Positions 8,283-18,483 are shown, counted from the stretch's first letter. The stretch: 64,000 nt of DNA from Halobacillus litoralis (GCF_009856445.1 NZ_WMFA01000002.1:974529-1038528); one strand, 5' to 3'. A program made the numbers and translations. The notes: a model not told the origin generated them from the letters alone.

Positions 8283-9185
8283 TTATGTCGCCTGCAACCA
8301 GCGTTCCCATGCTTTTTTAGAGTTTCCTACAATAAACGGCTGGATTCGTTTTTTGTCCAGTTCAGAAAGGCGGTCATAAGCATATCCACCAAGACCAATT
8401 TTCAGGTCAGGGTATTGTTTTTGCAATGATTCTGCAAGCCTTACCGTTATGGGGATATTCTTTTTAAGCGTACAGGACATGAACATATACGTGGGTTCAA
8501 TTTCATCAATGACAATATCAATATCTCCGCCTGCAATACTCTGACCGAGATAAATGACATCGTAACCTTTTCGTTTCAAAAACAGAGCAAAGATCAACAA
8601 CCCTAATTCATGCCTTTCGTTAGGACCACAGACAAGCAGGGCTTTCGGAAGCATTCCATCGACTGGAATAGACAGAAGCATCATGCCGATCCTGGAACGG
8701 ATGAAGTGACTCGCGAAATGCTCATGGGCACTCGTAATCCGGTTTTCCTCCCACAAGTCACCGACTTTCACAAGGATAGGTCCAATAATATCAATAGCCA
8801 CGGTTTCTGGCGTGAATAAACTGAACGCATGATCAAGATGACGCTGCGCATCGTTTTCATTAAAGGATAGAAGGCTGTTCAACAGTTCACCGCCAATTTT
8901 ATCCAGTTCCGTTTTATGTTCAGAATCATGATTGGTGCTCGTCACCGCTTCTTCATTACTTTCTAACAAGGAAACCGCTTGCGATATGGTGAATCCTTTG
9001 TTCACTTTTTCCATCAACCATTTTAGAATTCGTACATGCTCATCGGTGTACAGACGATGGCCAGCCTCATTCCTTGAAGGGCGAATCATTTTATATCTTC
9101 TTTCCCAGGCACGGAGTGTACCCGGCTGAATTCCTAATAACTGTGACACAGCTTTTATATTGTATTTTGCTTTCGTTGTTGCCAT
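8283..9185 (-). CDS. MerR-family regulator with cobalamin-binding domain (CarH/LitR-like)
   Basis: A 300-residue transcription regulator in three parts. Part one is an N-terminal MerR winged helix (about 8-75; IKAVSQLLGIQPGTLRAWERR and AGHRLYTDEH). Part two is a helical B12-binding cap (about 95-175). Part three is a Rossmann-type B12-binding domain (about 180-298). It keeps the residues that define light-sensing CarH/LitR proteins: W145, nine residues, then E155-H156 (the Wx9EH signature), and N189-E-R-H192-E-L-G, where His192 would be the lower cobalt ligand. In such proteins an adenosylcobalamin-bound tetramer represses in the dark and light breaks it. No carotenoid or photolyase genes lie beside it, so its targets are unknown. 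The ribosome site is GGAGG. Family and cofactor are well supported; light sensing is inferred. Confidence 0.9.
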   Translation of the reverse strand: MATTKAKYNIKAVSQLLGIQPGTLRAWERRYKMIRPSRNEAGHRLYTDEHVRILKWLMEKVNKGFTISQAVSLLESNEEAVTSTNHDSEHKTELDKIGGELLNSLLSFNENDAQRHLDHAFSLFTPETVAIDIIGPILVKVGDLWEENRITSAHEHFASHFIRSRIGMMLLSIPVDGMLPKALLVCGPNERHELGLLIFALFLKRKGYDVIYLGQSIAGGDIDIVIDEIEPTYMFMSCTLKKNIPITVRLAESLQKQYPDLKIGLGGYAYDRLSELDKKRIQPFIVGNSKKAWERWLQAT

Positions 9186-9282
9186 AAGTCTGCCTCCACC
9201 CGTCCATTTTCCTTTATTATATAAGATGTCAAGAATATGTGTAAAATTTCAATATTCTCCCTATATGTTTTCGAGGTAGATT

Positions 9283-10050
9283 TTATTTTTTGGATGTTAA
9301 TTCTATCCAGTGACATTCCGCTTTGGTTCCTAGACGTAGAGGCATTAAGGATGTACCATATCCCTCACTTACAAGCATAGCCTGGTTTTCACTGATCTGC
9401 CACCCGCCCCGCTCATAAGGTCCGAAGCCAAAAATCCGAATCTGTCCACCATGGGTATGTCCACTTAAGACTATATCAAACCTGCCCTTGGCCTCTTGAG
9501 TCATCCGGTTGAATACATACGGATCATGTACACAAAGAATCTGCAGTCCTTTTTCATCTTCTAAATAGGAAGCATTTCGGTTAGGTTTCATAAAATATGG
9601 ATCTAAGGCACTCAATACGACCGGAGTTCCGTTTGGTAACTCCACAAACTCATCCTCGTTTGAAAGGGGGATGACTTCCTCTTTCATCAATTCATCCAAA
9701 AATGATCCGTACCTCCACTCATGATCATTATTACCGGGAATGAAATAAACGGGAGCTCCCCATTGCTTCAATAGGGATAGGTTGTGCATAAAACGCTCAT
9801 AAGATGTCCTTTTATCTACGAAATCACCACCGATGATGACAAGATCAACAGTGCTTATTTTTGTGAACGTCGCCTCATTTAATTTTCGATTATGTATGTC
9901 ACTAATGAACAGCAGCTGAATCCTCTGGTGAGTATCAAGCCCTTTACAATCCAATTGTTTTTCTTGCAAGTGATCGTTCTCTGACAAAACGTACATAAAA
10001 CCCAACAGCATAACGCCAACAATGAGTACGATTAGCAAGATCCATACCAT
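9283..10050 (-). CDS. ypbG: Metallophosphoesterase, YpbG-like, membrane-anchored
   Basis: Calcineurin-like phosphoesterase of 255 residues. A single N-terminal membrane segment (about 2-22) is followed by the dinuclear-metal motifs in order: FISDIHNRKL (DxH), IIGGDFVD (GDxxD), FIPGNNDHEW (GNHD-type, here GNND), and LSGHTHGGQIRIFG (GHTH). Membrane anchoring places the catalytic domain at the membrane surface. Position between ypbH and the cotJ/ypbE region matches ypbG of B. subtilis. The GNHD motif reads GNND, a common variant in YkuE/YpbG relatives. Substrate unknown. The ATG follows GGGGTG. Confidence 0.85.
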   Translation of the reverse strand: MVWILLIVLIVGVMLLGFMYVLSENDHLQEKQLDCKGLDTHQRIQLLFISDIHNRKLNEATFTKISTVDLVIIGGDFVDKRTSYERFMHNLSLLKQWGAPVYFIPGNNDHEWRYGSFLDELMKEEVIPLSNEDEFVELPNGTPVVLSALDPYFMKPNRNASYLEDEKGLQILCVHDPYVFNRMTQEAKGRFDIVLSGHTHGGQIRIFGFGPYERGGWQISENQAMLVSEGYGTSLMPLRLGTKAECHWIELTSKK

Positions 10051-10192
10051 TTAAACACCCCCACGTTATTTTTATAGAACTCTTATATTATCACAAACGT
10101 GCAAGCTTGATAAAACGGACTCGCATGGAAGCATTTCAACTGATCCCTAAAATTTATAGAGAATGTGATACAACATGAATCATAAATACAAG

Positions 10193-10232
10193 AAAAAACC
10201 GCTCAAGATTACACATCCTGAGCGGTTTTTTC
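10193..10232. terminator. Strong terminator after CBS-domain gene
   Basis: AAAAACCGCTCA pairs with TGAGCGGTTTTT around a loop of about 12 bases, with six T on each strand. It lies about 45 bases past the stop of the CBS-domain gene. Confidence 0.88.
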
Positions 10233-10278
10233 TACAGTTAGTCACCATTATAACCCCAAGAAAAATGAAAGAACTTCC

Positions 10279-10917
10279 TCACACATTCTTTACGCTTAGA
10301 ATTCTAAAACCTGTCTTTTCAAGCTTCTTCGTAAATGCTTCAATATTATCATTGTCTTCAATCTTCAAGACAATTCTTCTGGCAAGCTTATCGGTTTCAT
10401 CAAACGTAGCAAGTGAAATCACGTTTTCGTGATAACTTTTAATAATATCCCCGAGTCTTTCAATTCTTCCTGATGACTCTTCAGAAGTGAAAGCAATTCT
10501 GACTCCTTTTTTGTTGACCCCGAACGCACTTTCGAACTGTTCGATGACATCAAATCTTGTCACGAGACCAAGAAATTTCTTGGATTCGTTGACGACAGCC
10601 AGCACGGAAAAACCTTTGAACAACGGCAGCGTATGTTCAAAAACCTCTTCATCATGAATATAAAACCCCTCATACATGGCAACATCACCAGCAGTGGTTT
10701 CACGAAGAAACGTCTTCCGATCTATTCCTTCTTCAGAATTAAAATAAGCCCGGAATATGATTTCTTTAGAGATCATTCCTGTGAATTGACCTGATCTTAA
10801 AACAGGCATGGCTTCAATATCTTTATCATCAAGCACTTTCAGAACTTCTGAAAGTGAAGCGGATGATTCCGCCGTGAAGGATTTGTGGGCGGGTTTCATA
10901 ATTCCTTTAACAAACAT
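10279..10917 (-). CDS. CBS-ACT domain protein
   Basis: A 212-residue soluble protein with two CBS motifs (about residues 1-60 and 70-135, e.g. IEAMPVLRSGQFTGMISK and VLAVVNESKKFLGLVTRFDVIEQF). A C-terminal ACT-like domain follows (about 140-212). CBS pairs usually bind adenine nucleotides and ACT domains bind amino acids or similar effectors, so this is a likely ligand-sensing protein. No catalytic domain is present. The start at 10917 is chosen because AGAGGTG lies just upstream; the frame remains open to 10962 without a ribosome site. It is divergent from cotJABC. The role is not known. Confidence 0.8.
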   Translation of the reverse strand: MFVKGIMKPAHKSFTAESSASLSEVLKVLDDKDIEAMPVLRSGQFTGMISKEIIFRAYFNSEEGIDRKTFLRETTAGDVAMYEGFYIHDEEVFEHTLPLFKGFSVLAVVNESKKFLGLVTRFDVIEQFESAFGVNKKGVRIAFTSEESSGRIERLGDIIKSYHENVISLATFDETDKLARRIVLKIEDNDNIEAFTKKLEKTGFRILSVKNV

Positions 10918-11042
10918 ACACTCACCTCTTCTTTTTAATTTGCACGGTAATAATTTCGCCATCCACCTGCGAATATCCTGCCTTCATCGCATAGGACAAG
11001 AAGGGCCCACATAAAATTCCTAGGAAAAGGATGTGATGTAGG

Positions 11043-11264
11043 ATGTACACACCAATTAAATGCTACCAGCCTTACCACGGCCCTTTTGATCCATGTCCGC
11101 CACGAGGGACGGCTTGTTATCAGACACCGCCTAATCTCTATCTTGGATTTCAGCCCCCAAACTTGCAGCAGTTCCCGATACAAGACGCGTTGTATAAAGG
11201 AACTCTTTGGCCGGCTTTGTATGATCCCTACCCTACACCTCTAGAGAAAGGAGCAAAACGATGA
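11043..11264 (+). CDS. cotJA: Spore coat protein CotJA
   Basis: A 73-residue proline- and tyrosine-rich protein (CYQPYHGPFDPCPPRGT, then LYKGTLWPALYDPYP), typical of the CotJA family. CotJA is needed for assembly of CotJC into the spore coat. It is the first gene of the cotJABC operon; its stop codon overlaps the cotJB start (ATGA). Expression is expected in the mother cell under sigma-E. The upstream region has GAATATC at 10971 and CATAGGAC at 10990, but the 12-base spacing is short of the sigma-E norm, so the promoter is uncertain. An AAAGG site lies about 10 bases before the ATG. Confidence 0.92.
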   Translation: MYTPIKCYQPYHGPFDPCPPRGTACYQTPPNLYLGFQPPNLQQFPIQDALYKGTLWPALYDPYPTPLEKGAKR

Positions 11265-11530
11265 AGCAAGGGGCTAATCCTGCTAAAGAGCGATATGCTT
11301 TAATGGAAAAGATTCAAATGGTGGATTTCGCTTTGGTAGAACTTACTCTTTACCTGGATACCCATCCGCAGGACACCCAGGCTATCCAGCAGTTCAATCA
11401 GCTTGCCGTTGAAAGCAGAGATCTGAAATCTGCCTATGAGCAGCAGTTTGGGCCTTTAAGGCAGTATGGTGCCAGCTTTTCAGGTTATCCATGGAATTGG
11501 GGAGATAGTCCATGGCCATGGCAGTTATAA
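11261..11530 (+). CDS. cotJB: Spore coat protein CotJB
   Basis: An 89-residue CotJB-family protein, starting MKQGANPAKERYALMEKIQM. It has the typical VDFALVELTLYLDTHPQD segment, a NQLAVESRDLKSAYEQQFGPL helix and a Trp/Pro-rich tail (YPWNWGDSPWPW). It acts with CotJA and CotJC in the spore coat; the biochemical role is unknown. A good AGAAAGGAG ribosome site lies within the end of cotJA and the two frames overlap by 4 bases, so translation is coupled. cotJC starts 33 bases after the stop. Confidence 0.93.
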   Translation: MKQGANPAKERYALMEKIQMVDFALVELTLYLDTHPQDTQAIQQFNQLAVESRDLKSAYEQQFGPLRQYGASFSGYPWNWGDSPWPWQL

Positions 11531-11563
11531 ACCTTCAAGGATGAAGGACATAGGAGGGCGCTT

Positions 11564-12133
11564 ATGTGGTATTACGAAAAGAAATTACAATATCCTGTAA
11601 AAGTAACCGAATGCAACCCGAGGCTTGCAAAATATTTAATTGAACAGTATGGAGGAGCGGACGGCGAATTATCCGCAGCCCTTCGCTACTTGAATCAACG
11701 GTACAGTATTCCGGATAAAGTGATTGGTCTTTTGACGGATATCGGGACAGAGGAATTCGCCCATTTAGAAATGATCGCCACGATGATCTATAAACTCACG
11801 AAAGATGCGACACCGGAACAAATGAAGGCGGCAGGTCTTGGGGCCCATTACGCAAACCACGACCACGCTTTGTATTACAATAACGCAGCAGGAAGCCCGT
11901 GGACCGCCACTTATATTCAGGCGAAAGGAGATCCGATTGCTGATCTATATGAGGACATAGCTGCTGAGGAGAAAGCCAGAGCCACCTATCAGTGGATCAT
12001 TAATATGTCGGATGACCCATGCTTGAATGACAGTTTGAAATTTTTGCGTGAACGGGAAGTGGTTCATTCCCAAAGGTTCAGGGAAGCGGTTGAAATACTT
12101 AAGTTTGAAAGGGATCGAAAACAATTTTTCTAA
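11564..12133 (+). CDS. cotJC: Spore coat protein CotJC (manganese-catalase-like)
   Basis: A 189-residue coat protein related to dimanganese catalases. It begins MWYYEKKLQYPVKV and carries the four-helix-bundle metal residues seen in the family: E in the first helix, DIGTEEFAHLEMI (ExxH type), EDIAAEEKARATYQ, and REREVVHSQRFREAVE (ExxxH type). The metal ligands therefore appear intact, consistent with peroxide-detoxifying activity in the coat, although enzyme activity of CotJC is inferred from the family. It is the last gene of cotJABC, with the ribosome site AGGAGGG. It ends 4 bases from the convergent ypbE-like gene. Confidence 0.95.
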   Translation: MWYYEKKLQYPVKVTECNPRLAKYLIEQYGGADGELSAALRYLNQRYSIPDKVIGLLTDIGTEEFAHLEMIATMIYKLTKDATPEQMKAAGLGAHYANHDHALYYNNAAGSPWTATYIQAKGDPIADLYEDIAAEEKARATYQWIINMSDDPCLNDSLKFLREREVVHSQRFREAVEILKFERDRKQFF

Positions 12134-12136
12134 AAG

Positions 12137-12448
12137 TCAACGCTCTACCGTGATTTGTTCATGGTAGGGCGATTCTTCTATGAAGCCTGGCTTAGGAAAG
12201 GTTTGTCCAAACCACACATCCCAATAAGGAAACGAAAGCATCACGATAATCAAGATAAGAAGAACGACAAAGAGGAAGCGCATCCAAATCGCATTTACCT
12301 TCCACCTCGTTTTTTCTTTCCTACCTTCATGAACATCTTTTCTTGGTGGCAGATCCAGAATATCAAACTCTTCCTCTTCATAACCGCCATCTTCTTTGTC
12401 ATTCCTCATCTGCTCTCTTTGCTCTTTTGATGAATGCTGTTCACTCAT
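12137..12448 (-). CDS. Single-pass membrane protein, YpbE-like without LysM
   Basis: A 103-residue protein. Residues 1-50 are highly charged and acidic (MSEQHSSKEQREQMRNDKED, then a Glu run). A membrane segment follows at about 56-74 (FLFVVLLILIIVMLSFPYW), with a short outer tail. It sits exactly where ypbE lies in B. subtilis, next to ypbD, and has the same cytoplasmic-charged-plus-membrane layout. The LysM domain that ends B. subtilis YpbE (about 240 residues) is absent. It overlaps the ypbD end by 8 bases, indicating coupled translation. It could be a shortened orthologue or an unrelated replacement; function unknown. Confidence 0.65.
   Translation of the reverse strand: MSEQHSSKEQREQMRNDKEDGGYEEEEFDILDLPPRKDVHEGRKEKTRWKVNAIWMRFLFVVLLILIIVMLSFPYWDVWFGQTFPKPGFIEESPYHEQITVER
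12141..12171. terminator. Hairpin between cotJC and ypbE-like gene
   Basis: CGCTCTACCGTGA pairs with TCATGGTAGGGCG (two G-T pairs) around a short loop, just after cotJC and inside the last codons of the convergent gene. The downstream T runs are weak on both strands, so termination efficiency is uncertain. Confidence 0.4.
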
Positions 12449-13037
12449 CGGCTTCCCCCCATTTTCCGAAACGGATCCAAAAGGCTAATACAACATCAAT
12501 TAGAAAATGTGCCAGGATGGTCACAAGTAAATTACCCGTCATCTCATACATATACCCGATAAAGAAACTGACGAATAATACTGAAATCAATAACACGATT
12601 TTTGTTAAATAACGAATATGCATAACGGCAAAGAGTACACTTGCCACCACATACCCAAACTCCGCATGCAGAACTCCGCGGAATAGCATTTCTTCACTTA
12701 CCGCAACCAGCAAAGTAATGCCAATAATACTTAAACTCGAACGATTCTTAAAAACTTTGACATTAATGCCGCCATCATCGTACATCCTTTGTGGTAAACG
12801 ATACACGAGAAAAAGGTCGATGAGAAGCACCATAAGTCCTGGTATCAATCCGTAAAGCAACAGCTCGTTCAAATGGAAACCCACTTGACTGCTCCAATCA
12901 GCCCAGAAAGCATCAAAAAGGAATACGCTGCCAATAATTGCGAGAATCAGTATACTCAACTGAGTAAGAACCAATTGTAGTGTAATTTCCCGGTCGTTCA
13001 TTTCCATAATCAGTTCTGATTGACTCTTTCGTTTCAT
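12441..13037 (-). CDS. ypbD: CPBP-family intramembrane metalloprotease YpbD
   Basis: A 198-residue membrane protein with about six hydrophobic segments and the CPBP (CAAX protease/bacteriocin-processing, Abi) motifs. These are EEMLFRGVLHAEF (EExxxR, about residues 115-127), FAVMHIRYLTK (FxxxH) and LAHFLIDVVLAF (HxxxD/N). These residues form the catalytic site in the family. Its start overlaps the recS stop by 4 bases (ATGA), and it is placed in the recS-ypbD-ypbE order of B. subtilis. The substrate is unknown; the conserved motifs suggest an active protease rather than a degenerate member. Confidence 0.88.
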   Translation of the reverse strand: MKRKSQSELIMEMNDREITLQLVLTQLSILILAIIGSVFLFDAFWADWSSQVGFHLNELLLYGLIPGLMVLLIDLFLVYRLPQRMYDDGGINVKVFKNRSSLSIIGITLLVAVSEEMLFRGVLHAEFGYVVASVLFAVMHIRYLTKIVLLISVLFVSFFIGYMYEMTGNLLVTILAHFLIDVVLAFWIRFGKWGEADE

Positions 13038-14534
13038 AAACCGGCTCCTTGTTTGAAAATAAACTTTAAACGATCCTCCCAGCTGAACGTATCATACGTA
13101 CGTCGCTCCTCCTGGAAAGATAGGTCATCCATGCTGAAATCGCATTGGTCACAGCATGGAACGGTTGGCTTTCGAACCATGTCCTGAAACGGTTTATATA
13201 ACGCTTCTCTGCGACAATCAGATGAGTGGATCCATTTCAACATTTCATTCAGTTTGTTGTGTTTATACATCCACCTCTCCTCTAAAAAGCGGTGAATTTC
13301 CTGAAAGAGGTTCGCGGTCACCCCTACTAGTTTTCCGTTTTGTAAAGCACCCTCTTCTTCTAACTGAAACTTGATAAAATTCCATTGGGATTCGGATAAC
13401 TCAAAGCGTTCAATCATGATACTATCTGATGGCACATCTTCTCCCTGCTTTTTCATTAAAAAAGAGAAGACTCGGTGAAGATCATTTTTCTCAGGAAGTT
13501 CACTCTGTATAAGTCTCTGAGGAAGATAATGGTCCTGACGTGTGAAAAGCAGTAGACTGACCGCTGCTTCACCGTCCCGTCCTGCCCTGCCAACCTCCTG
13601 GATAAAGGATTCCAGTTGAGGGGGCAGATGAAAATGGATCACCATGCGTATGTCTTTTTTGTCTACCCCCATACCGAAGGCACTCGTACAGCAAATGACA
13701 TCCAATTGATGATTCATGAATTGCTGCTGCACCAGCATACGATCTGTTTGTTCCATTCCACCATGGTAAAAGGCAACTCTCTGGTCCAAACGGTCCCTCA
13801 GTTCAAAACTGACTTTTTCTGCCCACTGGCGACTTGAAAAATAGATCATGGTAGGAGCTTGGTTTTGCTTGAGCACTTCAACGATTCGTTCCGTTTTTTC
13901 TTCTGGACTCGTGCATTCTTCCACAGCAAAACTAATGTTTTGTTTATCCATCGGATAGATTCTCTTTTTCATATGGGGAAGTCTCAGCTTTTCCATGATA
14001 TCCTGCTGCACATCAGGAGTCGCGGTTGCACTTAAGGCCATTACGGTTGGGTGGCCGAGATTTTCAATGGTCTGATGAAGCTTGAGATAATCCGTTCTGA
14101 ACTCATGTCCCCACTGAGATATACAGTGGGCTTCGTCAATAACAAAGAGAGGGACATGCATGCGGTTCAGGCGTTGCTGCAGCCAATCATTCTGCAGCAT
14201 TTCTGGTGAAATGTAGACAAGCGAGTATTTATGAAGGTTCTTCAATACAGCATTTCTTTCAGGCTGATCCATAAAACTGTTCACAGCGGTCACGGCTTTA
14301 TATCCAGAAGCCTTCAACTGCTTCACCTGATCCACCATGAGTGAGATCAGGGGAGATACGACAAGTGTCGTGCCACCAAGGACCTTGGCAGGAAGTTGAT
14401 AACATAGCGATTTGCCTGTTCCAGTCGGTAGGATTCCTAATACATCTTCCCCCTCCAGAACATCTGTAATGACTTCTTTCTGACCTTCCCTGAATTCGTC
14501 AAAGCCAAAATTCTCTTTTAGTATCAAACCTAGA

Positions 14535-14545
<11 letters not shown>
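13034..14545 (-). CDS. recS: ATP-dependent DNA helicase RecS (RecQ family)
   Basis: A 503-residue RecQ-type 3'-5' helicase acting in recombinational repair. The helicase core shows motif 0/I (FREGQKEVI; GILPTGTGKSLCYQLP), motif II (VIDEAHCISQWGHEFR, a DEAH box), motif III (ALSATATPDVQ), motif V (TSAFGMGVDKKDIRMVIH) and motif VI (FIQEVGRAGRDG). The C-terminal part has a four-Cys zinc-site pattern (Cys near SSDC, then PCCDQCDF). It lacks the HRDC domain of long RecQ, fitting the short RecS type. It overlaps ypbB by 11 bases and ypbD by 4, so the three genes are translationally coupled. Confidence 0.94.
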
Positions 14546-15987
<1,442 letters not shown>

Positions 15988-16006
15988 TGTACCTCTTTTC
16001 GTAACC

Positions 16007-16036
16007 AAAGCCCCTTTTTCAAGGGGCTTTTTTTAT
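16007..16036. terminator. Bidirectional terminator between fer and XRE regulator
   Basis: AAAGCCCCTT and AAGGGGCTTT form a stem with a short T-rich loop, followed by seven T on the plus strand. The minus strand also has a T-containing run, so the convergent regulator may share it. Confidence 0.85.
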
Positions 16037-16482
16037 TTGACTAGTTCTTCAAAACGTATTTCCGCCTCCGTCCGGTTGATGGTAGAGAACATACGAAAAT
16101 CCTCAGAATCAATGATTCTATAATGTTGACTGATCAGGTTTTGCTGTAGGATGTAGTTTTCACCTTCTGCAATGGTCTGCCACCATACTTTGCCACCAAG
16201 CGTTTTCTTCCCTTGAGTCTCCACTTGTTCATGAGCTATAGTTTCCACGATTTCTACAGGAGCATCCCCTAATACGCCTTTGAGAACATCGCTCTCTTGA
16301 AAAAGAGCACATACGGCCACGACCGTCGTCCAGCCTGCCAACGTTCTTTGTTTTTCAATTTGAACAAGCGTCTTTTTGGATAATCCGAGGATTTCTGCCA
16401 TCCTGTCCTGGGTATATCCATGCTCGACACGGATCAATTTTATTTTTTCAGACACCTGTTTCCGCACATCGTGTTTATCCAT
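16033..16482 (-). CDS. XRE-family transcriptional regulator
   Basis: A 149-residue DNA-binding protein. The N-terminal Cro/C1-type helix-turn-helix covers about residues 10-60 (KIKLIRVEHGYTQDRMAEIL, then SKKTLVQIEKQR). The C-terminal ~80 residues contain LGGKVWWQTIAEGENYILQQ and resemble no domain I can name. Similar proteins (N-terminal XRE plus about 80 residues) occur near fer in other Bacillaceae, but the target genes are not known. It is a single gene between fer and the rsiX end. The ATG follows AGGGGACG. There is no evidence for phage origin. Confidence 0.8.
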   Translation of the reverse strand: MDKHDVRKQVSEKIKLIRVEHGYTQDRMAEILGLSKKTLVQIEKQRTLAGWTTVVAVCALFQESDVLKGVLGDAPVEIVETIAHEQVETQGKKTLGGKVWWQTIAEGENYILQQNLISQHYRIIDSEDFRMFSTINRTEAEIRFEELVK

Positions 16483-16657
16483 GACTCATCGTCCCCTTTT
16501 CTACGTTCCTTTATTTTAACATGAGCAGGAGGGCCAATCCTAGAACAAAGGCTTTAAAGCTTTCGGTTAAACACAACATCGTCGAAGTCAAGTATTGAGG
16601 ACGGGTTTCATAGTTTGAAACAAGAAGGGTGCTGATGGACCGTCTTTCCTCAACCAG

Positions 16658-16692
16658 TAAAAAGAACCCCCTGCAAATACCGCAGAGGATTC
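16658..16692 (-). terminator. Intrinsic terminator of sigX-rsiX
   Basis: GAATCCTCTGC pairs with GCAGGGGGTTC (with G-T pairs) around GGTATTT, followed by five T on the minus strand. It lies 5 bases past the rsiX stop. Confidence 0.8.
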
Positions 16693-16696
16693 TCAA

Positions 16697-17926
16697 TCAT
16701 TGGTCCATAACAGGATTCATTCTTTCAGGTACATCAATCGGTTCTTCAAGGTCATAGGTGGAAAATTCGCTGACATTCATACCATTGAACTTGACCCTTT
16801 CAAAACCAAACTGGCCAGCGGTTACAAGAATAGCTTCCACCATCGTCAAAAGCTGCTGCTCACTTGCCCATGATTCATGTTCAACCTGAATATTCATGAT
16901 TCCTTGATCTATTGTTGTTGAAGTAAACTGAACATGTTCCGGCACGGCAGGGCTGACATAGAGACCTTTTCCCTTTTCTTTCATCAAAGAAAGTGCTTCG
17001 CGAAACGTCAGAGAACCTTCCACAGATATCGGAGCAAGGAATCGTTCAGATGATGCTTCATACTGATACAATTGAAAAATGTACTCTCCTTGTTGAATGA
17101 CAGGAACTTCAGAAATTTCACCGTAACTTCCTAAGTTGACAGGATCACCAGAATCGGTTTGCACAGAAATTTCCTGTAGTTGAAAGTTCTCCAAGTCCCA
17201 GCGAATGCTTTCGATGATTGCGCTTGCCCACGCTGTGCCATTAACACTAAAACCATCAGGAAACGTAACGACAGCTGACCCTTCTGTTTCATTTACCTCA
17301 TATTTCAAATCGTCTACAACTCTGTCAGCTAACCCATATCTTTCTGGTGAAAATTCTTCGGACTCCTGCTGTTTCTGTACTGTAGGCAGGATGATTTCGG
17401 CATTTTTCCCTGGATAAGAAAGTGTAGTCAAGCCACTTTCCTCACTGGCCAAAATCAATGAATCAAGCTCTGTTTCTTGAGCTTTCCGGTCCTCTGCGAC
17501 CTTCGATTCGTCTGCTTTGGGTTCTTCCTCTTCATCTTCTTCTGCAGGAAGACTTTCCTCCTCACTGGAAGGTTCAGCTTCCTTGGTTTCAGAACTTTTC
17601 TCTCCATTTTCTGAAGATGATGAATCGAGTGAAGGCGACGTTTCTTCATTTGCAGTAGAAGACTCTGCACTTTGATCTGCCCGATCAGCGGACTCTTCTA
17701 CGGTAAGCATTCCACTGTTACTGAAGAAGACAGGCACGAACACGGCAAGGACGAGTAAAACAGCAACCGTAGCCAATCCAGGAAAAAGCCATGGAGCTAC
17801 TTTTCTTTGTGGTTTATTTACACGTGAAGAAACCTTTTGATAGAGCCTTTCTTTCAATTGACGATCTTCCATAGCAGGGAGTTTGCTTAATGCTTTTTTG
17901 ATATCTTCATCACTATGCTTCTTCAC
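16697..17926 (-). CDS. rsiX: Anti-sigma-X factor RsiX
   Basis: A 409-residue membrane-bound inhibitor of the ECF sigma factor encoded just upstream. A cytoplasmic N-terminal domain of about 50 residues (SDEDIKKALSKLPAMEDRQL) is followed by one membrane segment (about 45-68). A Ser/Glu-rich extracellular linker follows (roughly 75-135), then a large outer domain of GerMN-like character. The start is a GTG at 17926 with GGGAGGGG 5 bases before it; a longer frame from 17956 lacks such a site. The gene overlaps the sigX stop by 14 bases, so the two are coupled. It is longer than B. subtilis RsiX (368 residues), mainly through the acidic linker. Confidence 0.87.
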   Translation of the reverse strand: MKKHSDEDIKKALSKLPAMEDRQLKERLYQKVSSRVNKPQRKVAPWLFPGLATVAVLLVLAVFVPVFFSNSGMLTVEESADRADQSAESSTANEETSPSLDSSSSENGEKSSETKEAEPSSEEESLPAEEDEEEEPKADESKVAEDRKAQETELDSLILASEESGLTTLSYPGKNAEIILPTVQKQQESEEFSPERYGLADRVVDDLKYEVNETEGSAVVTFPDGFSVNGTAWASAIIESIRWDLENFQLQEISVQTDSGDPVNLGSYGEISEVPVIQQGEYIFQLYQYEASSERFLAPISVEGSLTFREALSLMKEKGKGLYVSPAVPEHVQFTSTTIDQGIMNIQVEHESWASEQQLLTMVEAILVTAGQFGFERVKFNGMNVSEFSTYDLEEPIDVPERMNPVMDQ

Positions 17927-18455
17927 GGTTTCCCCTCCCCTCTTCCATGTCTTCAAGTATCATCTTCAGAGCTTTCATAGCTCGATGTTGAGTCGTCTTC
18001 ACTTTACTCTCACTCCAGCTTAAGATTTCTGCTGTTTCTTTTATGGACATCCCTTGAATAAAACGGAAAATCAGCACACTTCGCTGATCGACCGTACATT
18101 GATCCAATGCTTGATATACTCGTTGAATTTCATCATTCTGCACGGCTATCTCTTCCGGCATTTTATTCTGATCTTTGATTTGTTCCCCTTTTTCCGTCCA
18201 ATCAAAGAATTCCATGAAGCGGTTTCTTTTTCTTTTCTGTTTACGGAAATAATCAATAGCTACGTGCCTGGCTATTGAAAACAACCATGTTTTCTCTGAG
18301 CTTTTACCATTAAATGATTCATAGGATTTCATGACCCTTACATAGACATCCTGAACCAGGTCCTCGGCAAGACTTCTGTCCTTGACCATATAGACCAGGA
18401 ACTGAAACAGGTCATGGTGATAGTTGTCGTATAGTTCATCAAAGAACGTTCGCAA
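17913..18455 (-). CDS. sigX: ECF sigma factor SigX
   Basis: A 180-residue ECF sigma factor that controls envelope-charge and antimicrobial-peptide resistance genes in B. subtilis. Region 2 contains YHHDLFQFLVYMVKDRSLAEDLVQDVYVRVM and HVAIDYFRKQKRKR; region 4 contains VDQRSVLIFRFIQGMSIKETAEILSWSESKVK. It aligns with B. subtilis SigX through most of its length. The start is taken as TTG at 18455: AGGAGGT (18463-18469) lies 7 bases before it. The upstream GTG at 18476 would fall at the predicted transcription start of the promoter at 18484-18509. It is followed by rsiX in an overlapping operon. Confidence 0.93.
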   Translation of the reverse strand: MRTFFDELYDNYHHDLFQFLVYMVKDRSLAEDLVQDVYVRVMKSYESFNGKSSEKTWLFSIARHVAIDYFRKQKRKRNRFMEFFDWTEKGEQIKDQNKMPEEIAVQNDEIQRVYQALDQCTVDQRSVLIFRFIQGMSIKETAEILSWSESKVKTTQHRAMKALKMILEDMEEGRGNREEA

Positions 18456-18483
18456 TGGTGGTACCTCCTGGGTCACTTTAATA

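Noticed and set aside
16511..16696. 61-codon minus-strand frame just after rsiX
   Set aside because: It contains the rsiX terminator and has no ribosome site.
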